Shown: positions 7,910 to 15,565 of the stretch, one piece after another
Layout of the letters: the number at the start of each line of letters is the position of its first letter
Numbering within the stretch: position 1 is the first letter of the stretch
DNA from: Marivibrio sp040218065
Lineage (GTDB): Bacteria > Pseudomonadota > Alphaproteobacteria > UBA8366 > Aestuariispiraceae
NCBI RefSeq assembly: GCF_040218065.1
Contig: NZ_JAVJQE010000005.1
Coordinates: 434,001 to 498,000 of the forward strand
Reading direction: 5' to 3'
Length of the DNA stretch: 64,000 nucleotides
Notes under the pieces: generated by a model
Database searches by the model: none
What the model saw: the letters and a program-made list of their open reading frames with translations, nothing else
What the model was told of the DNA's origin: nothing
Program-made: the position numbers and the translations under genes

Positions 7910-9490
7910 CGCATGTTTGCGTTTGAGCGGGCTCGACAGAAACCGGTTTAACGCCGCGGCGGCTGTCGCGGCCCAAGGGGCGTCCCGCCTCTCGTCAAAC
8001 TCCTCCTGCAGGGCGACGGTGGTCTTCAGCAGGTGGGCGGAGACGATGTATTCGGCTTCGCCATGGTCGAATAGGCCGTCAAGCGTCGTCCGATAGAAGG
8101 CCGCCGGGTCGTCGACGCGCCACGGCTCGGCGTCCAGCGACCAATCGACGAACCCGCTGTTCCGTCCGAGAAAGCACCCGATCTGCAGCAACCCCGCCGG
8201 CAGGATCTCCGGCGTCCGTTCGGCCAGCTTGCGCACCGCGTTGGCGAAGGTGAGCGCGTGGGTGACGTCAAGCCATCCGACGTTTCGGCTCACCGGATTG
8301 TCGGTGGCGTCCTGCAGCCTGAGATCGAAATGCAGCATCTGACGGGCCGCCGCCTCCGCCGCCCGATCGTAGAGCGCCCAGGGATCGCCGGACCCGGCCG
8401 CCATCGCCTCCATCACCGGGCGCACCGCGCTTCGGCTGAGGGCCTCGACCGACGGCGCGGCGCCGGCGCCGGACCACGCGGCGAGCGCAGGGGCGTAGGC
8501 CTTGAACTCGGGGATCAAGTCTTCGCGCGTTGCGAAGACGAGGCTTCGCGTCAGCATCGCCAGGATTGCGGCAAGCGTCTCCCCATCCGGGTTTAGCGCG
8601 CCGATCAGGTCGCGGGTCTTGTAGGTGTAGATTGCGGCATGGCCGAAATCGGCGTAATGGGCGAGCGCCGCGCGCGCGAAGGCCGGCTCCAACTCCGCCC
8701 AGCCGAGCCCGGCGTCGAGCGCGCCGCGCACCCGGGCGAGGGCCGCCGCCTCGTCCTCCGCCTCCACCGCCGCTTCGAAGGCGCCGGCGTCCCAGGCCGC
8801 GGCGCCCTCCGGGAAGGGATATCGCGGCGCGCGCTGAGAATCCCATGCGAAATGGCCCACCCCCTCCAGCACTGCGACGAGCCGGCGATCGGGGGCCTCC
8901 GCCGCCTGCGCGGCCGCCAGACGCAGCCAGTCCGCGCTCGCCGGCAGCGCGTGGGTGGCGCCGAACTCCAGCCTGTCCGCGGTCTCGCGGACGGCGCGGC
9001 GCAGCGCCTCCAACGGATCGCCGCCCGCCCTTTGCAGGCGCGCGATCTCGCGGGCGATGCGATCGTATTCGTGGCGATCGAAGCCGGCGACCATCGCGTC
9101 GAGCGCCTTGGCTTGCGCCGCCGCTGGCGGCGGATCGGCGAGGTCGAGTTCGATCTCGCCCTCCCGCTCGCGCGCCGGGTAGACGCGCAGGGCGTCGCCG
9201 CCGATCAGCGTGGCGCCGGTCTCCAGATCGAACTTCCAATTGTGCCAGTTGCAGGTGAGGCGGCAGGCGCCGACCGCGCCGCCGCCCTCCGCCAAATCGC
9301 CCTCGACCAGGGGGTAGCCTTCATGCGGACAGCGATTGTTGCACGCGCGCAAGGCGCCGTCCGTCAGCCGGAACAGCGCGATCTGCTTGCCGCAGTCCGT
9401 CTTCACCACCCGCCGGGCGCCCGCGGGCAAGTCGGATACGGACAGGACCGGGGTCCATCGCGTTAATCGGTCGTGGTCAATCGCCTGCAT
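7862..9490 (-). CDS. Rieske 2Fe-2S protein with long C-terminal helical domain
   Basis: 542 residues from the ATG at 9490. An N-terminal Rieske domain (about residues 8-110) shows CPHEGYPL and CNWHNWKFD, giving two Cys and two His for a 2Fe-2S cluster. The remaining ~430 residues are mostly helical and contain histidine-rich motifs such as HYADFGHAAIYTYK and ARQMLHFDLR. These faintly recall questin-oxidase-like proteins, but I cannot confirm that. It may be an oxidoreductase in which the Rieske centre feeds a C-terminal site. Its start overlaps the end of the SDR gene by 14 nt, so the two are probably coupled; its 3' end overlaps the LOV gene. Confidence 0.85.
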   Translation of the reverse strand: MQAIDHDRLTRWTPVLSVSDLPAGARRVVKTDCGKQIALFRLTDGALRACNNRCPHEGYPLVEGDLAEGGGAVGACRLTCNWHNWKFDLETGATLIGGDALRVYPAREREGEIELDLADPPPAAAQAKALDAMVAGFDRHEYDRIAREIARLQRAGGDPLEALRRAVRETADRLEFGATHALPASADWLRLAAAQAAEAPDRRLVAVLEGVGHFAWDSQRAPRYPFPEGAAAWDAGAFEAAVEAEDEAAALARVRGALDAGLGWAELEPAFARAALAHYADFGHAAIYTYKTRDLIGALNPDGETLAAILAMLTRSLVFATREDLIPEFKAYAPALAAWSGAGAAPSVEALSRSAVRPVMEAMAAGSGDPWALYDRAAEAAARQMLHFDLRLQDATDNPVSRNVGWLDVTHALTFANAVRKLAERTPEILPAGLLQIGCFLGRNSGFVDWSLDAEPWRVDDPAAFYRTTLDGLFDHGEAEYIVSAHLLKTTVALQEEFDERRDAPWAATAAAALNRFLSSPLKRKHALRVARQSQAFVALEG

Positions 9491-10388
9491 CCCGGCAGTC
9501 TCCCATATCTTCCGTCGTTGGCGAAGCCCCCGGAACCGGCCGCCGGGCGCGCCATCCGAGGCGCTCGCGCGCCCGCCCGGCGGAGACGCGTTGACTGCGC
9601 GCAAAGCCGTCCGCGCTCGCCCCGAAGCGGCGGCGCGCCTCCTCTGGCGTCAGAGGGCGCAGGGTCGGCGCGGGCAGGCCGCGGTCTGCGGCCAGCGCCT
9701 CGACGATCCGGCGCACCGGAACCCCGTTGGCGGCGACGCCGTTGAAACACTCTCCGGCCCGCCCGCCCTCCAGCGCCCGGGCGTAAAGGTCGGCCAGATC
9801 GTCCGCGTGAACCATCGGCCAACGCACGTCCGGGTCGCCGCAGACCGGAACCGGCCCGCCGACGGTCAGGGCGGCCGTCAGGGGGTCTATCGCGCCGCGC
9901 CCGGCGTCGTCGAAGACCAAGCCGGGATGGACGCACACGCCGCGCACGGCGGGCGACGCCCGGAGGCGGCGCCAATGATCGACCATCCAAGCGAAAGCGG
10001 GCAGCGGCTCGAACCCTGTCGCTTCGTCCGATACGACCTCGTCCCCAGCCGGATAGAGCCAGACGCCGCCGGTATAAAGCGCCGCCGCGCCAGGCTTCAG
10101 CGGAAGCGCGCCGGCTTCGATCGCCGCGATCAGCGGGGCTTCAGCCGCGCCCATGTCCTCGGCGGAAAAGTCGGCGGCGCACTGGATCAAGGCGTCAAGC
10201 GGCGGCAAGTCGCCGGCCCAGTCGGCCGCGTCGGCGAGCGCCCCGCGCACGGGCGTCGCGCCGGCGGCGGCCAGCGTTGCGTCGCCCTCGGCGCGGCGGC
10301 TCAGCGCCAGCACCTCATGCGCCGGCGCAAGTCGTCGCAGCACCGCCCCGCCGATCAAACCCGTCCCGCCGATCAGGAGAATGCGCAC
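9477..10388 (-). CDS. NAD(P)-dependent epimerase/dehydratase (extended SDR-like)
   Basis: 303 residues from the GTG at 10388, which is preceded by AAAGGAT and begins directly with the Rossmann strand VRILLIGGTGLIGGAVL. An ATG further upstream (10454) would add 22 unlikely residues within the promoter region. The body resembles atypical SDRs with VHADDLADLYARAL near the C-terminal third; no clear YxxxK is obvious, though YTGGVWLYP lies in the expected area. The substrate is unknown. It is the first gene of a two-gene unit with the Rieske protein and is divergent from the SufR-like regulator. Confidence 0.85.
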   Translation of the reverse strand: MRILLIGGTGLIGGAVLRRLAPAHEVLALSRRAEGDATLAAAGATPVRGALADAADWAGDLPPLDALIQCAADFSAEDMGAAEAPLIAAIEAGALPLKPGAAALYTGGVWLYPAGDEVVSDEATGFEPLPAFAWMVDHWRRLRASPAVRGVCVHPGLVFDDAGRGAIDPLTAALTVGGPVPVCGDPDVRWPMVHADDLADLYARALEGGRAGECFNGVAANGVPVRRIVEALAADRGLPAPTLRPLTPEEARRRFGASADGFARSQRVSAGRARERLGWRARRPVPGASPTTEDMGDCRDAGD

Positions 10389-10476
10389 CGCCGCAATCCT
10401 TTTCCAAAGATTTTTCTTTACAAAACGATGCGCACGACCTCTTCCTTTATGCAAGAAAATTCTTTAGGAAAGAGTC
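10389..10476. promoter_or_regulatory. Divergent promoter region with two palindromic sites
   Basis: An 88-nt AT-rich spacer separates the divergent SDR and SufR-like genes. It contains AAAGA-TTTT-TCTTT (10406-10419) and AAGAA-AA-TTCTT (10453-10464), one flanking each start. The flanks TTTCC(T)AAAGA repeat in inverted orientation. Both sites resemble the palindrome in the LOV promoter. A binding site for the adjacent regulator or an iron-responsive repressor is inference. Confidence 0.45.
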
Positions 10477-11151
10477 ATGATCGAACCCGACCCGCGCCCG
10501 CAGGATCCGGCGCTCGCCCGCAGCCCGGCGCATACGCGGCGGCGTATCCGCGCGCTCCTCAAGCGCGGCGGCGCGCAGCGGGCGGACGATCTCGCCGGGG
10601 CGCTGGGGCTTACCGCCATGGCGGTGCGTCAGCATCTCTACGCCATGGCCGACGCCGGCGAGGTTGAGAGCGCGCCCGCCCCGGTCGCCCGCGGCCGGCC
10701 GGCGAAGCTCTGGTCGCTCACGCCGCGCGCCGACGCCTTTTTTGAGGACGGTCACGCCGATCTCGCCGTCGGGCTGATCGCCAGCCTACGCCGGGCGCTA
10801 GGCGATAAAGCGATGGACAAGCTGCTGGCCGAGCGCGCCGCGCAGCAGATCGACCAGTACAGGGGCCGCCTTGCGCGCTTCAAGACCTTCAAGCGCCGGC
10901 TTCAGGAGCTGGCCGCGATCCGCGCCGAGGAAGGCTATATGGCCGAGATCGCTCGGGACCCCGCCGACGGCGCTTGGCTGCTGGTCGAGAACCATTGCCC
11001 CATCTGTCATGCGGCCGCCGCCTGCAGCGGGCTGTGCGCGATGGAGCTGGAGGTCTTCCGCGGAGCGCTGGGACCGTCCGTGCGGGTCGAGCGAACGGAG
11101 CATATCCTGGCGGGCGCGCGGCGTTGCGCTTATCGGGTGACGCCGGTCTAG
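10477..11151 (+). CDS. SufR-like Fe-S-sensing winged-helix transcriptional regulator
   Basis: 224 residues. The N-terminal winged helix (about residues 18-80) has AQRADDLAGALGLTAMAVRQHL and a GRPAKLWSLT wing. The C-terminal part carries cysteines in the SufR-like pattern CPICHAAAACSGLC plus a final RRCAYRVTPV, suitable for binding a 2Fe-2S or 4Fe-4S cluster. In cyanobacteria and actinobacteria SufR represses suf genes according to cluster state. No suf genes are here; the divergent SDR-Rieske unit is the evident candidate target. AGGA lies 7 nt before the ATG. Confidence 0.88.
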   Translation: MIEPDPRPQDPALARSPAHTRRRIRALLKRGGAQRADDLAGALGLTAMAVRQHLYAMADAGEVESAPAPVARGRPAKLWSLTPRADAFFEDGHADLAVGLIASLRRALGDKAMDKLLAERAAQQIDQYRGRLARFKTFKRRLQELAAIRAEEGYMAEIARDPADGAWLLVENHCPICHAAAACSGLCAMELEVFRGALGPSVRVERTEHILAGARRCAYRVTPV

Positions 11152-11233
11152 CCGCGCCCCCCTTTCAGCAAAGCCCGGAAAGGCTTAAACAGGGGGCGTC
11201 CGTCGCTTGCCCTGTCGTAGAAAGACGCCGCCC

Positions 11234-12625
11234 ATGACCGCTCCCGATCTCCGACCGCCTTATCCCGACGTCCTGTCCATGATCGGCAATACGCCGATGG
11301 TGGAGGTGAAGAGCCTCGATACCGGCCCGTGCCGGCTGTTCCTGAAGCTGGAGAGCCAGAACCCTGGCGGCTCGATCAAGGACCGCATCGCGCTCTCCAT
11401 GATCGAGGCGGCGGAACGCGAGGGCCGCATCAAACCCGGCGGGACGATCATCGAGGCGACGGCGGGCAACACGGGCCTCGGCCTGGCGCTGGTGGCGGCG
11501 CAGAAGGGCTATAAGATGAAGCTCATCATCCCCGACAAGATGAGCCAGGATAAGATCTTCCATCTGAAGGCCTTGGGCGCGGACGTCACCATGACCCGCT
11601 CCGACGTCGGCAAGGGCCATCCGGAATATTACCAGGACATGGCGGAGCGGATTCAGAAGGAGACGCCGAACTCTATCTGGGTCGACCAGTTCTCCAACCC
11701 CGCCAATCCGGAAGCGCATGTGAAGACCACCGGCCCGGAGATCTGGGCGCAGATGGATCACGACCTCGACGCCGTCGTCTGCGGCGTCGGCTCCGGCGGG
11801 ACGATCTCCGGTCTCGGACGCTATTTCGGCGAGGTGGCCCCCCATGTCCGCATGGTCCTGGCCGACCCCGAAGGCTCCGTCGTCGGCGAGGCCTCGCAGA
11901 CGGGCGAGGTCCCGGAGGAGGTCGGCTCCTGGCTGGTCGAGGGGATCGGAGAGGATTTCATTCCGCCCAACTGCGACCTGTCGCTGATCGCCGACGCCGT
12001 CTACGTCTCCGACAAGGAAGCTTTCCACGCGGCGCGGGAGCTGGTGCTGAAGGAAGGGCTGCTGGGCGGCAGCTCCACCGGCACGCTGTTGGCCGGCGCG
12101 CTCGCCTGGTGCCGGCGTCAGACCGAGCCGAAGCGCGTCGTCTCCTTCGTCTGCGACACCGGCAACAAATATCTCTCCAAGGTCTATAATGACGCCTGGA
12201 TGGTCGACAACGGCCTGATGGAGCTGGAGAGCCACGGCGATCTGCGTGATCTGGTGGTCCGCCGCGCCGATCGCGGGCAGCTCGTCACCTGCAAGACCAG
12301 CGAGACGCTGGCCACCGCCTACGGCCGCATGCGGATGTTCGACGTCAGCCAGATCCCGGTGACGGAGGAGGGCGGCAAGTTGGTCGGCCTGGTCGACGAA
12401 AGCGACGTCCTGCTGGCCGCGCACGAAAACCCGGACGCCTTCCAGGCCGCCGTCACCGACCACATGGTGGAAAATCTGGAAGTCGTCTCCTCGGGCGACG
12501 GCCTGGACGATTTGCTGCCGCTGTTCCGCAGCGACAAGGTGGCGATCGTCATGGACGGCGATCGGCTGTTCGGCCTGATCACCAAGGTCGACTTCATCAA
12601 TCATCTGCGCCGGCGCGGGCGCTGA
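11234..12625 (+). CDS. Cystathionine beta-synthase
   Basis: 463 residues. The PLP fold-type II core has GGSIKDRIAL (Schiff-base Lys) and EATAGNTGLGLAL (cofactor phosphate loop), and GSGGTISG binds phosphate. The C-terminal ~130 residues form a pair of CBS domains (DVSQIPVTEEGGKLVGLVDE and VAIVMDGDRLFGLITKVD), as in CBS rather than simple cysteine synthase. It should condense homocysteine with serine. An upstream TTG is in frame, but the ATG at 11234 begins the conserved sequence. The next gene, 27 nt downstream, is the gamma-lyase that completes reverse transsulfuration. Confidence 0.93.
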   Translation: MTAPDLRPPYPDVLSMIGNTPMVEVKSLDTGPCRLFLKLESQNPGGSIKDRIALSMIEAAEREGRIKPGGTIIEATAGNTGLGLALVAAQKGYKMKLIIPDKMSQDKIFHLKALGADVTMTRSDVGKGHPEYYQDMAERIQKETPNSIWVDQFSNPANPEAHVKTTGPEIWAQMDHDLDAVVCGVGSGGTISGLGRYFGEVAPHVRMVLADPEGSVVGEASQTGEVPEEVGSWLVEGIGEDFIPPNCDLSLIADAVYVSDKEAFHAARELVLKEGLLGGSSTGTLLAGALAWCRRQTEPKRVVSFVCDTGNKYLSKVYNDAWMVDNGLMELESHGDLRDLVVRRADRGQLVTCKTSETLATAYGRMRMFDVSQIPVTEEGGKLVGLVDESDVLLAAHENPDAFQAAVTDHMVENLEVVSSGDGLDDLLPLFRSDKVAIVMDGDRLFGLITKVDFINHLRRRGR

Positions 12626-12652
12626 GCGAGTCGGTAAGAGGACCTGAGCACA

Positions 12653-13846
12653 ATGGACGGCGACGCCCGCAACACACCCCCCCGCAACAAACCCCACGGC
12701 CTCTCCACCCGCGGCATCCACGCGGGCCAGAACCCGGATCCGACGACGGGCGCGATCATGACGCCGATCTACGCCACCTCCACCTACGTCCAGGACAGCC
12801 CGGGCGAACATAAGGGCTATGAGTATTCGCGCAGCCAGAACCCGACGCGCATGGCGCTGGAGGCTTGCGTCGCCGATCTCGAAGGCGGCGTGAAGGGCTG
12901 GGCCTTCGCCAGCGGCCTGGCCGCCATGGGCACGATCCTGGAGTGCCTGGACAGCGGCGACCACGTAATCGCGATGGACGATCTCTACGGCGGCAGCTAC
13001 CGGCTGTTCCACGACGTGCGCAAGCGCTCTGCCGGCCTCTCCTTCAGCTTCGTCGATCTGAGCGACCCGGCGAAGCTGGAAGCCGCGATCACGCCCGAGA
13101 CCAAGATGATCTGGGTCGAGACGCCGACCAACCCGACCTTGAAGTTGGTCGATCTGGAGGCTGTCGCGGCGATCGCAAAAAAGCACGGCCTCGTCACGGT
13201 GTGCGACAACACCTTCGCCTCGCCTATCGTGCAACGGCCGCTGGAGCTTGGGATCGACGTCGTCGTCCACTCGGCGACGAAGTATCTCAACGGCCATTCC
13301 GACATGGTCGGCGGCGTCGTCGCGGTGCGCGAAGAGAACGCCTTCGCCCAGCGCCTCGGCTATCTGCAGAATGCGGTCGGCTCGATCCTCGGGCCGTTCG
13401 ACAGTTTTCTCGCGTTGCGCGGCCTGAAGACCTTGGCGGTCAGGATGCGCCAGCACTGCACGTCGGCGCAGGCGGTCGCGGAGTATCTCGACGCGCATCC
13501 GAAGATCGAGCGTGTGATCTATCCCGGCCTCGCCTCCCACCCGCAGCACGAGCTCGCCGCGCGCCAGATGACCGGCGGTTTCGGCGGCATCGTCACCGCC
13601 TACATCAAGGGCGGGCTTGAGGAGAGCCGGCGCTTCCTGGAGGCGACCGAGCTGTTCGCGCTTGCCGAGAGCCTGGGCGGGGTCGAGAGCCTGATCGAGC
13701 ATCCGGCGATCATGACCCACGCCTCGGTGCCGGCGGAGAACCGTGCGGCGCTTGGAATCTCGGATACGCTGGTGCGGCTTTCGGTCGGGATTGAGGATCT
13801 CGACGATCTGCTCGCCGATCTTGAGCGGGCGCTCGACGCGGTGTGA
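12653..13846 (+). CDS. Cystathionine gamma-lyase (Cys/Met-metabolism PLP enzyme)
   Basis: 397 residues, fold-type I PLP enzyme. It shows GYEYSRSQNPTR, FASGLAAMGT, WVETPTNPTLK, the PLP lysine block HSATKYLNGHSDMVGG and the end motif VRLSVGIEDLDDLLADL. The gene pairing with cystathionine beta-synthase favours gamma-lyase (cystathionine to cysteine, 2-oxobutyrate and ammonia) over cystathionine gamma-synthase, which motifs alone cannot exclude. The first 16 residues are poorly conserved. Confidence 0.93.
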   Translation: MDGDARNTPPRNKPHGLSTRGIHAGQNPDPTTGAIMTPIYATSTYVQDSPGEHKGYEYSRSQNPTRMALEACVADLEGGVKGWAFASGLAAMGTILECLDSGDHVIAMDDLYGGSYRLFHDVRKRSAGLSFSFVDLSDPAKLEAAITPETKMIWVETPTNPTLKLVDLEAVAAIAKKHGLVTVCDNTFASPIVQRPLELGIDVVVHSATKYLNGHSDMVGGVVAVREENAFAQRLGYLQNAVGSILGPFDSFLALRGLKTLAVRMRQHCTSAQAVAEYLDAHPKIERVIYPGLASHPQHELAARQMTGGFGGIVTAYIKGGLEESRRFLEATELFALAESLGGVESLIEHPAIMTHASVPAENRAALGISDTLVRLSVGIEDLDDLLADLERALDAV

Positions 13847-13855
13847 AAGGGCGGA

Positions 13856-13885
13856 GCCGGCCGCCCGATCGCTCGGACGGCCGGC
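13856..13885 (+). terminator. GC-rich hairpin after the transsulfuration genes
   Basis: The inverted repeat GCCGGCCG (13856-13863) / CGGCCGGC (13878-13885) starts 10 nt after the gamma-lyase stop. No T-run follows, so intrinsic termination is uncertain; it may separate the operon from the convergent phage-type genes. Confidence 0.4.
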
Positions 13886-13958
13886 CCTGACGGTTCGCAC
13901 TGCAGGAATTCCGTGTTCTTCGGCGCCTCCTTCGGTTGCAGGGGTCGGGCGGTCGGGC

Positions 13959-14360
13959 TCAGCCGTACAGTCGTCGGAAGCCCTGGCTCACCTGATCGAC
14001 GACGGCCGGATCCTTGTCGCGCCAATAGCGCGGATCGCGCATCAGCCGGCGCAGGCTCTCCTCGTCCGGATGGCGGCCGGCGGTCGGATCGGCCATCGGC
14101 TCGCCGGCCGCGCGCGGATCCGCGGGCCCCGGCGTCGTCGGCAGACCGTCGGGTCCGTCGTTCTCGGTCAGGGGACGGAGCATCGTGTAGAACTCCGGTC
14201 CAAAAGCCTTCGAGAGAAGGCTCGCGACGCGCGGCGTGATGATTCGATCGAGCTCGTGACGCTCGGCCGGGCTCAGCGTCAGCAGCCCTTCGGCGATGGC
14301 CGAGAGGCCTTCGCCGGTCGGACCGCCGGAGGGGCTGGCGGTTTGCGGGAACTGTTCCAT
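13959..14360 (-). CDS. Phage scaffold-like small protein (paralogue of the scaffold C-terminus)
   Basis: 133 residues from the ATG at 14360; an ATG at 14396 is in frame but poorly placed. A central helical part (LSPAERHELDRIITPRVASLLSK) is followed by a Pro-rich linker and the tail MRDPRYWRDKDPAV...GFRRLY. That tail matches the end of the adjacent scaffold gene (MRDPRYWRERDPTI...GFKRLY). The shared tail probably contacts the same partner, perhaps the capsid or portal. Function is inferred from position; no enzymatic motif is present. Confidence 0.7.
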   Translation of the reverse strand: MEQFPQTASPSGGPTGEGLSAIAEGLLTLSPAERHELDRIITPRVASLLSKAFGPEFYTMLRPLTENDGPDGLPTTPGPADPRAAGEPMADPTAGRHPDEESLRRLMRDPRYWRDKDPAVVDQVSQGFRRLYG

Positions 14361-14492
14361 CGGTGCTTCTTCACTCCTTCCTAGGTTTTGAGACAACGGC
14401 GCGGGGCCTCGCGTGCACGCCCTCGCGCCGTCGGGGACGCGGTCGGCCCGCCTGGGGAAAGCCGGGCCGCCGCCGATACCCGAGACGGCCGA

Positions 14493-15263
14493 TCAGCCGT
14501 TCGGATAAAGCCGTTTGAAGCCGTCGCTCACGTCGCGCAGGATCGTCGGGTCGCGCTCCCGCCAATAACGGGGATCGCGCATCTTTCGGCGCAGCTGCTC
14601 CTCGCTCAGTGTTGCCGGCGGCTCCGCCTCGTTGAGCGGGGCCGGCTCCTCCTTGCGCTCCATCATGCGATGCAGCGCGAGGACGCCCTCATAAGATGAG
14701 GCCAGCGCCTTGTAGGCGTCGTCGGGCAGCTTTCCCGCGGCCCAGCGCTTCAACTGGCGGCGCATTTCCGCCCAGCGCTCCGGCCCGCCGAAGTGGGCTT
14801 CGAGCTTCGCCCGGTCGCCGGCGCTTGCGGCCTGGGCGGTGAGACGCTGCGCGATCGGGCCCAGCACTTCCGCGGCGAGATCGTAGACCAACTGCGCCTG
14901 ACGCTCGGAAAAGCCTTCGGCGTGCAGCAGGGCGTTAACCTCCGGGTCGAGCTGAACCAATCGAGTGTCGACCTCGAGGCGGTACTCTTCGGGTCGGGCG
15001 GGGACGCCCTGGTCGGCGACGGGGGCCGGCTCGCCGGCCGAGAGCCGGCGCTCCAAGGCTCGGTACGACTGGATCAACGCGTCCAGGCGCACCGCGCCGC
15101 GCGCTGCGTCCCAGAATTTCTCCGGCAGATCCGCCGGCTTGGCGGCGGGCGGGGCGAGGGCGGCGGCGCCGTGCACGGCGCCCGGCGGCGCGCCGGGGGG
15201 CGGCGGGCTGGCGGCGCCTGCGGCGTCGGACTTCGGGTCGGTCGTCGGATCGGGGTCAGTCAT
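14493..15263 (-). CDS. Phage capsid assembly (scaffold) protein
   Basis: 256 residues, highly charged and helical after a Pro/Ala-rich N-terminus. LPEKFWDAARGAVRLDALIQ and SYRALERRL followed by VPARPEEYRLEV are the pattern of T7-like capsid assembly proteins, as is HFGGPERWAEMRRQLKRWA. The C-terminus ends with the MRDPRYWRERDP motif. The ATG is preceded by AAGGAAAAG. A scaffold would normally be followed by the major capsid gene, which is missing here. Confidence 0.8.
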   Translation of the reverse strand: MTDPDPTTDPKSDAAGAASPPPPGAPPGAVHGAAALAPPAAKPADLPEKFWDAARGAVRLDALIQSYRALERRLSAGEPAPVADQGVPARPEEYRLEVDTRLVQLDPEVNALLHAEGFSERQAQLVYDLAAEVLGPIAQRLTAQAASAGDRAKLEAHFGGPERWAEMRRQLKRWAAGKLPDDAYKALASSYEGVLALHRMMERKEEPAPLNEAEPPATLSEEQLRRKMRDPRYWRERDPTILRDVSDGFKRLYPNG

Positions 15264-15295
15264 CGGGCTTTTCCTTCAGGTCTGCAAAGGCGGCG

Positions 15296-15565
15296 TCAAA
15301 CGCGGACGTCGGGGGCTGTGCGCCCGCGCTCGATCAAGCCGCAGATGGCGTGGTACAGGCGGCGCTGGCCCTCCAGATCCCGCAAGGCGGCCGCATCGGC
15401 GTCTGGGCCCAAGGTTCGCTCCACGGTCACGCGGGCGAGATGGGCCAGAGCCCGTTCGCCGTCGGGACCGCCGAAGCAGCGCGCGAAGGCGATCTCCGCC
15501 GCCCGCCTTTCGGCGGCGGCGGACTCCGCGTCGGGGGCGCGGTTGGGGTCGAAGGCGCGGGTCAT
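15296..15565 (-). CDS. Bbp19-like phage protein
   Basis: 89 residues. The core AFARCFGGPDGERALAHLAR, then LGPDADAAALRDLEGQRRLY, resembles the small Bbp19-type proteins found between portal and scaffold genes in podovirus-like prophages. Its ATG overlaps the portal stop (ATGA). Biochemical role is unknown; likely head assembly. Confidence 0.78.
   Translation of the reverse strand: MTRAFDPNRAPDAESAAAERRAAEIAFARCFGGPDGERALAHLARVTVERTLGPDADAAALRDLEGQRRLYHAICGLIERGRTAPDVRV

Noticed and set aside
11165..13900. A 900-residue open frame antisense to the transsulfuration genes
   Set aside because: Its composition is His/Arg/Asp-rich, as expected of the reverse frame of GC-rich genes, and no domain is recognisable. 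The plus-strand genes are certain.
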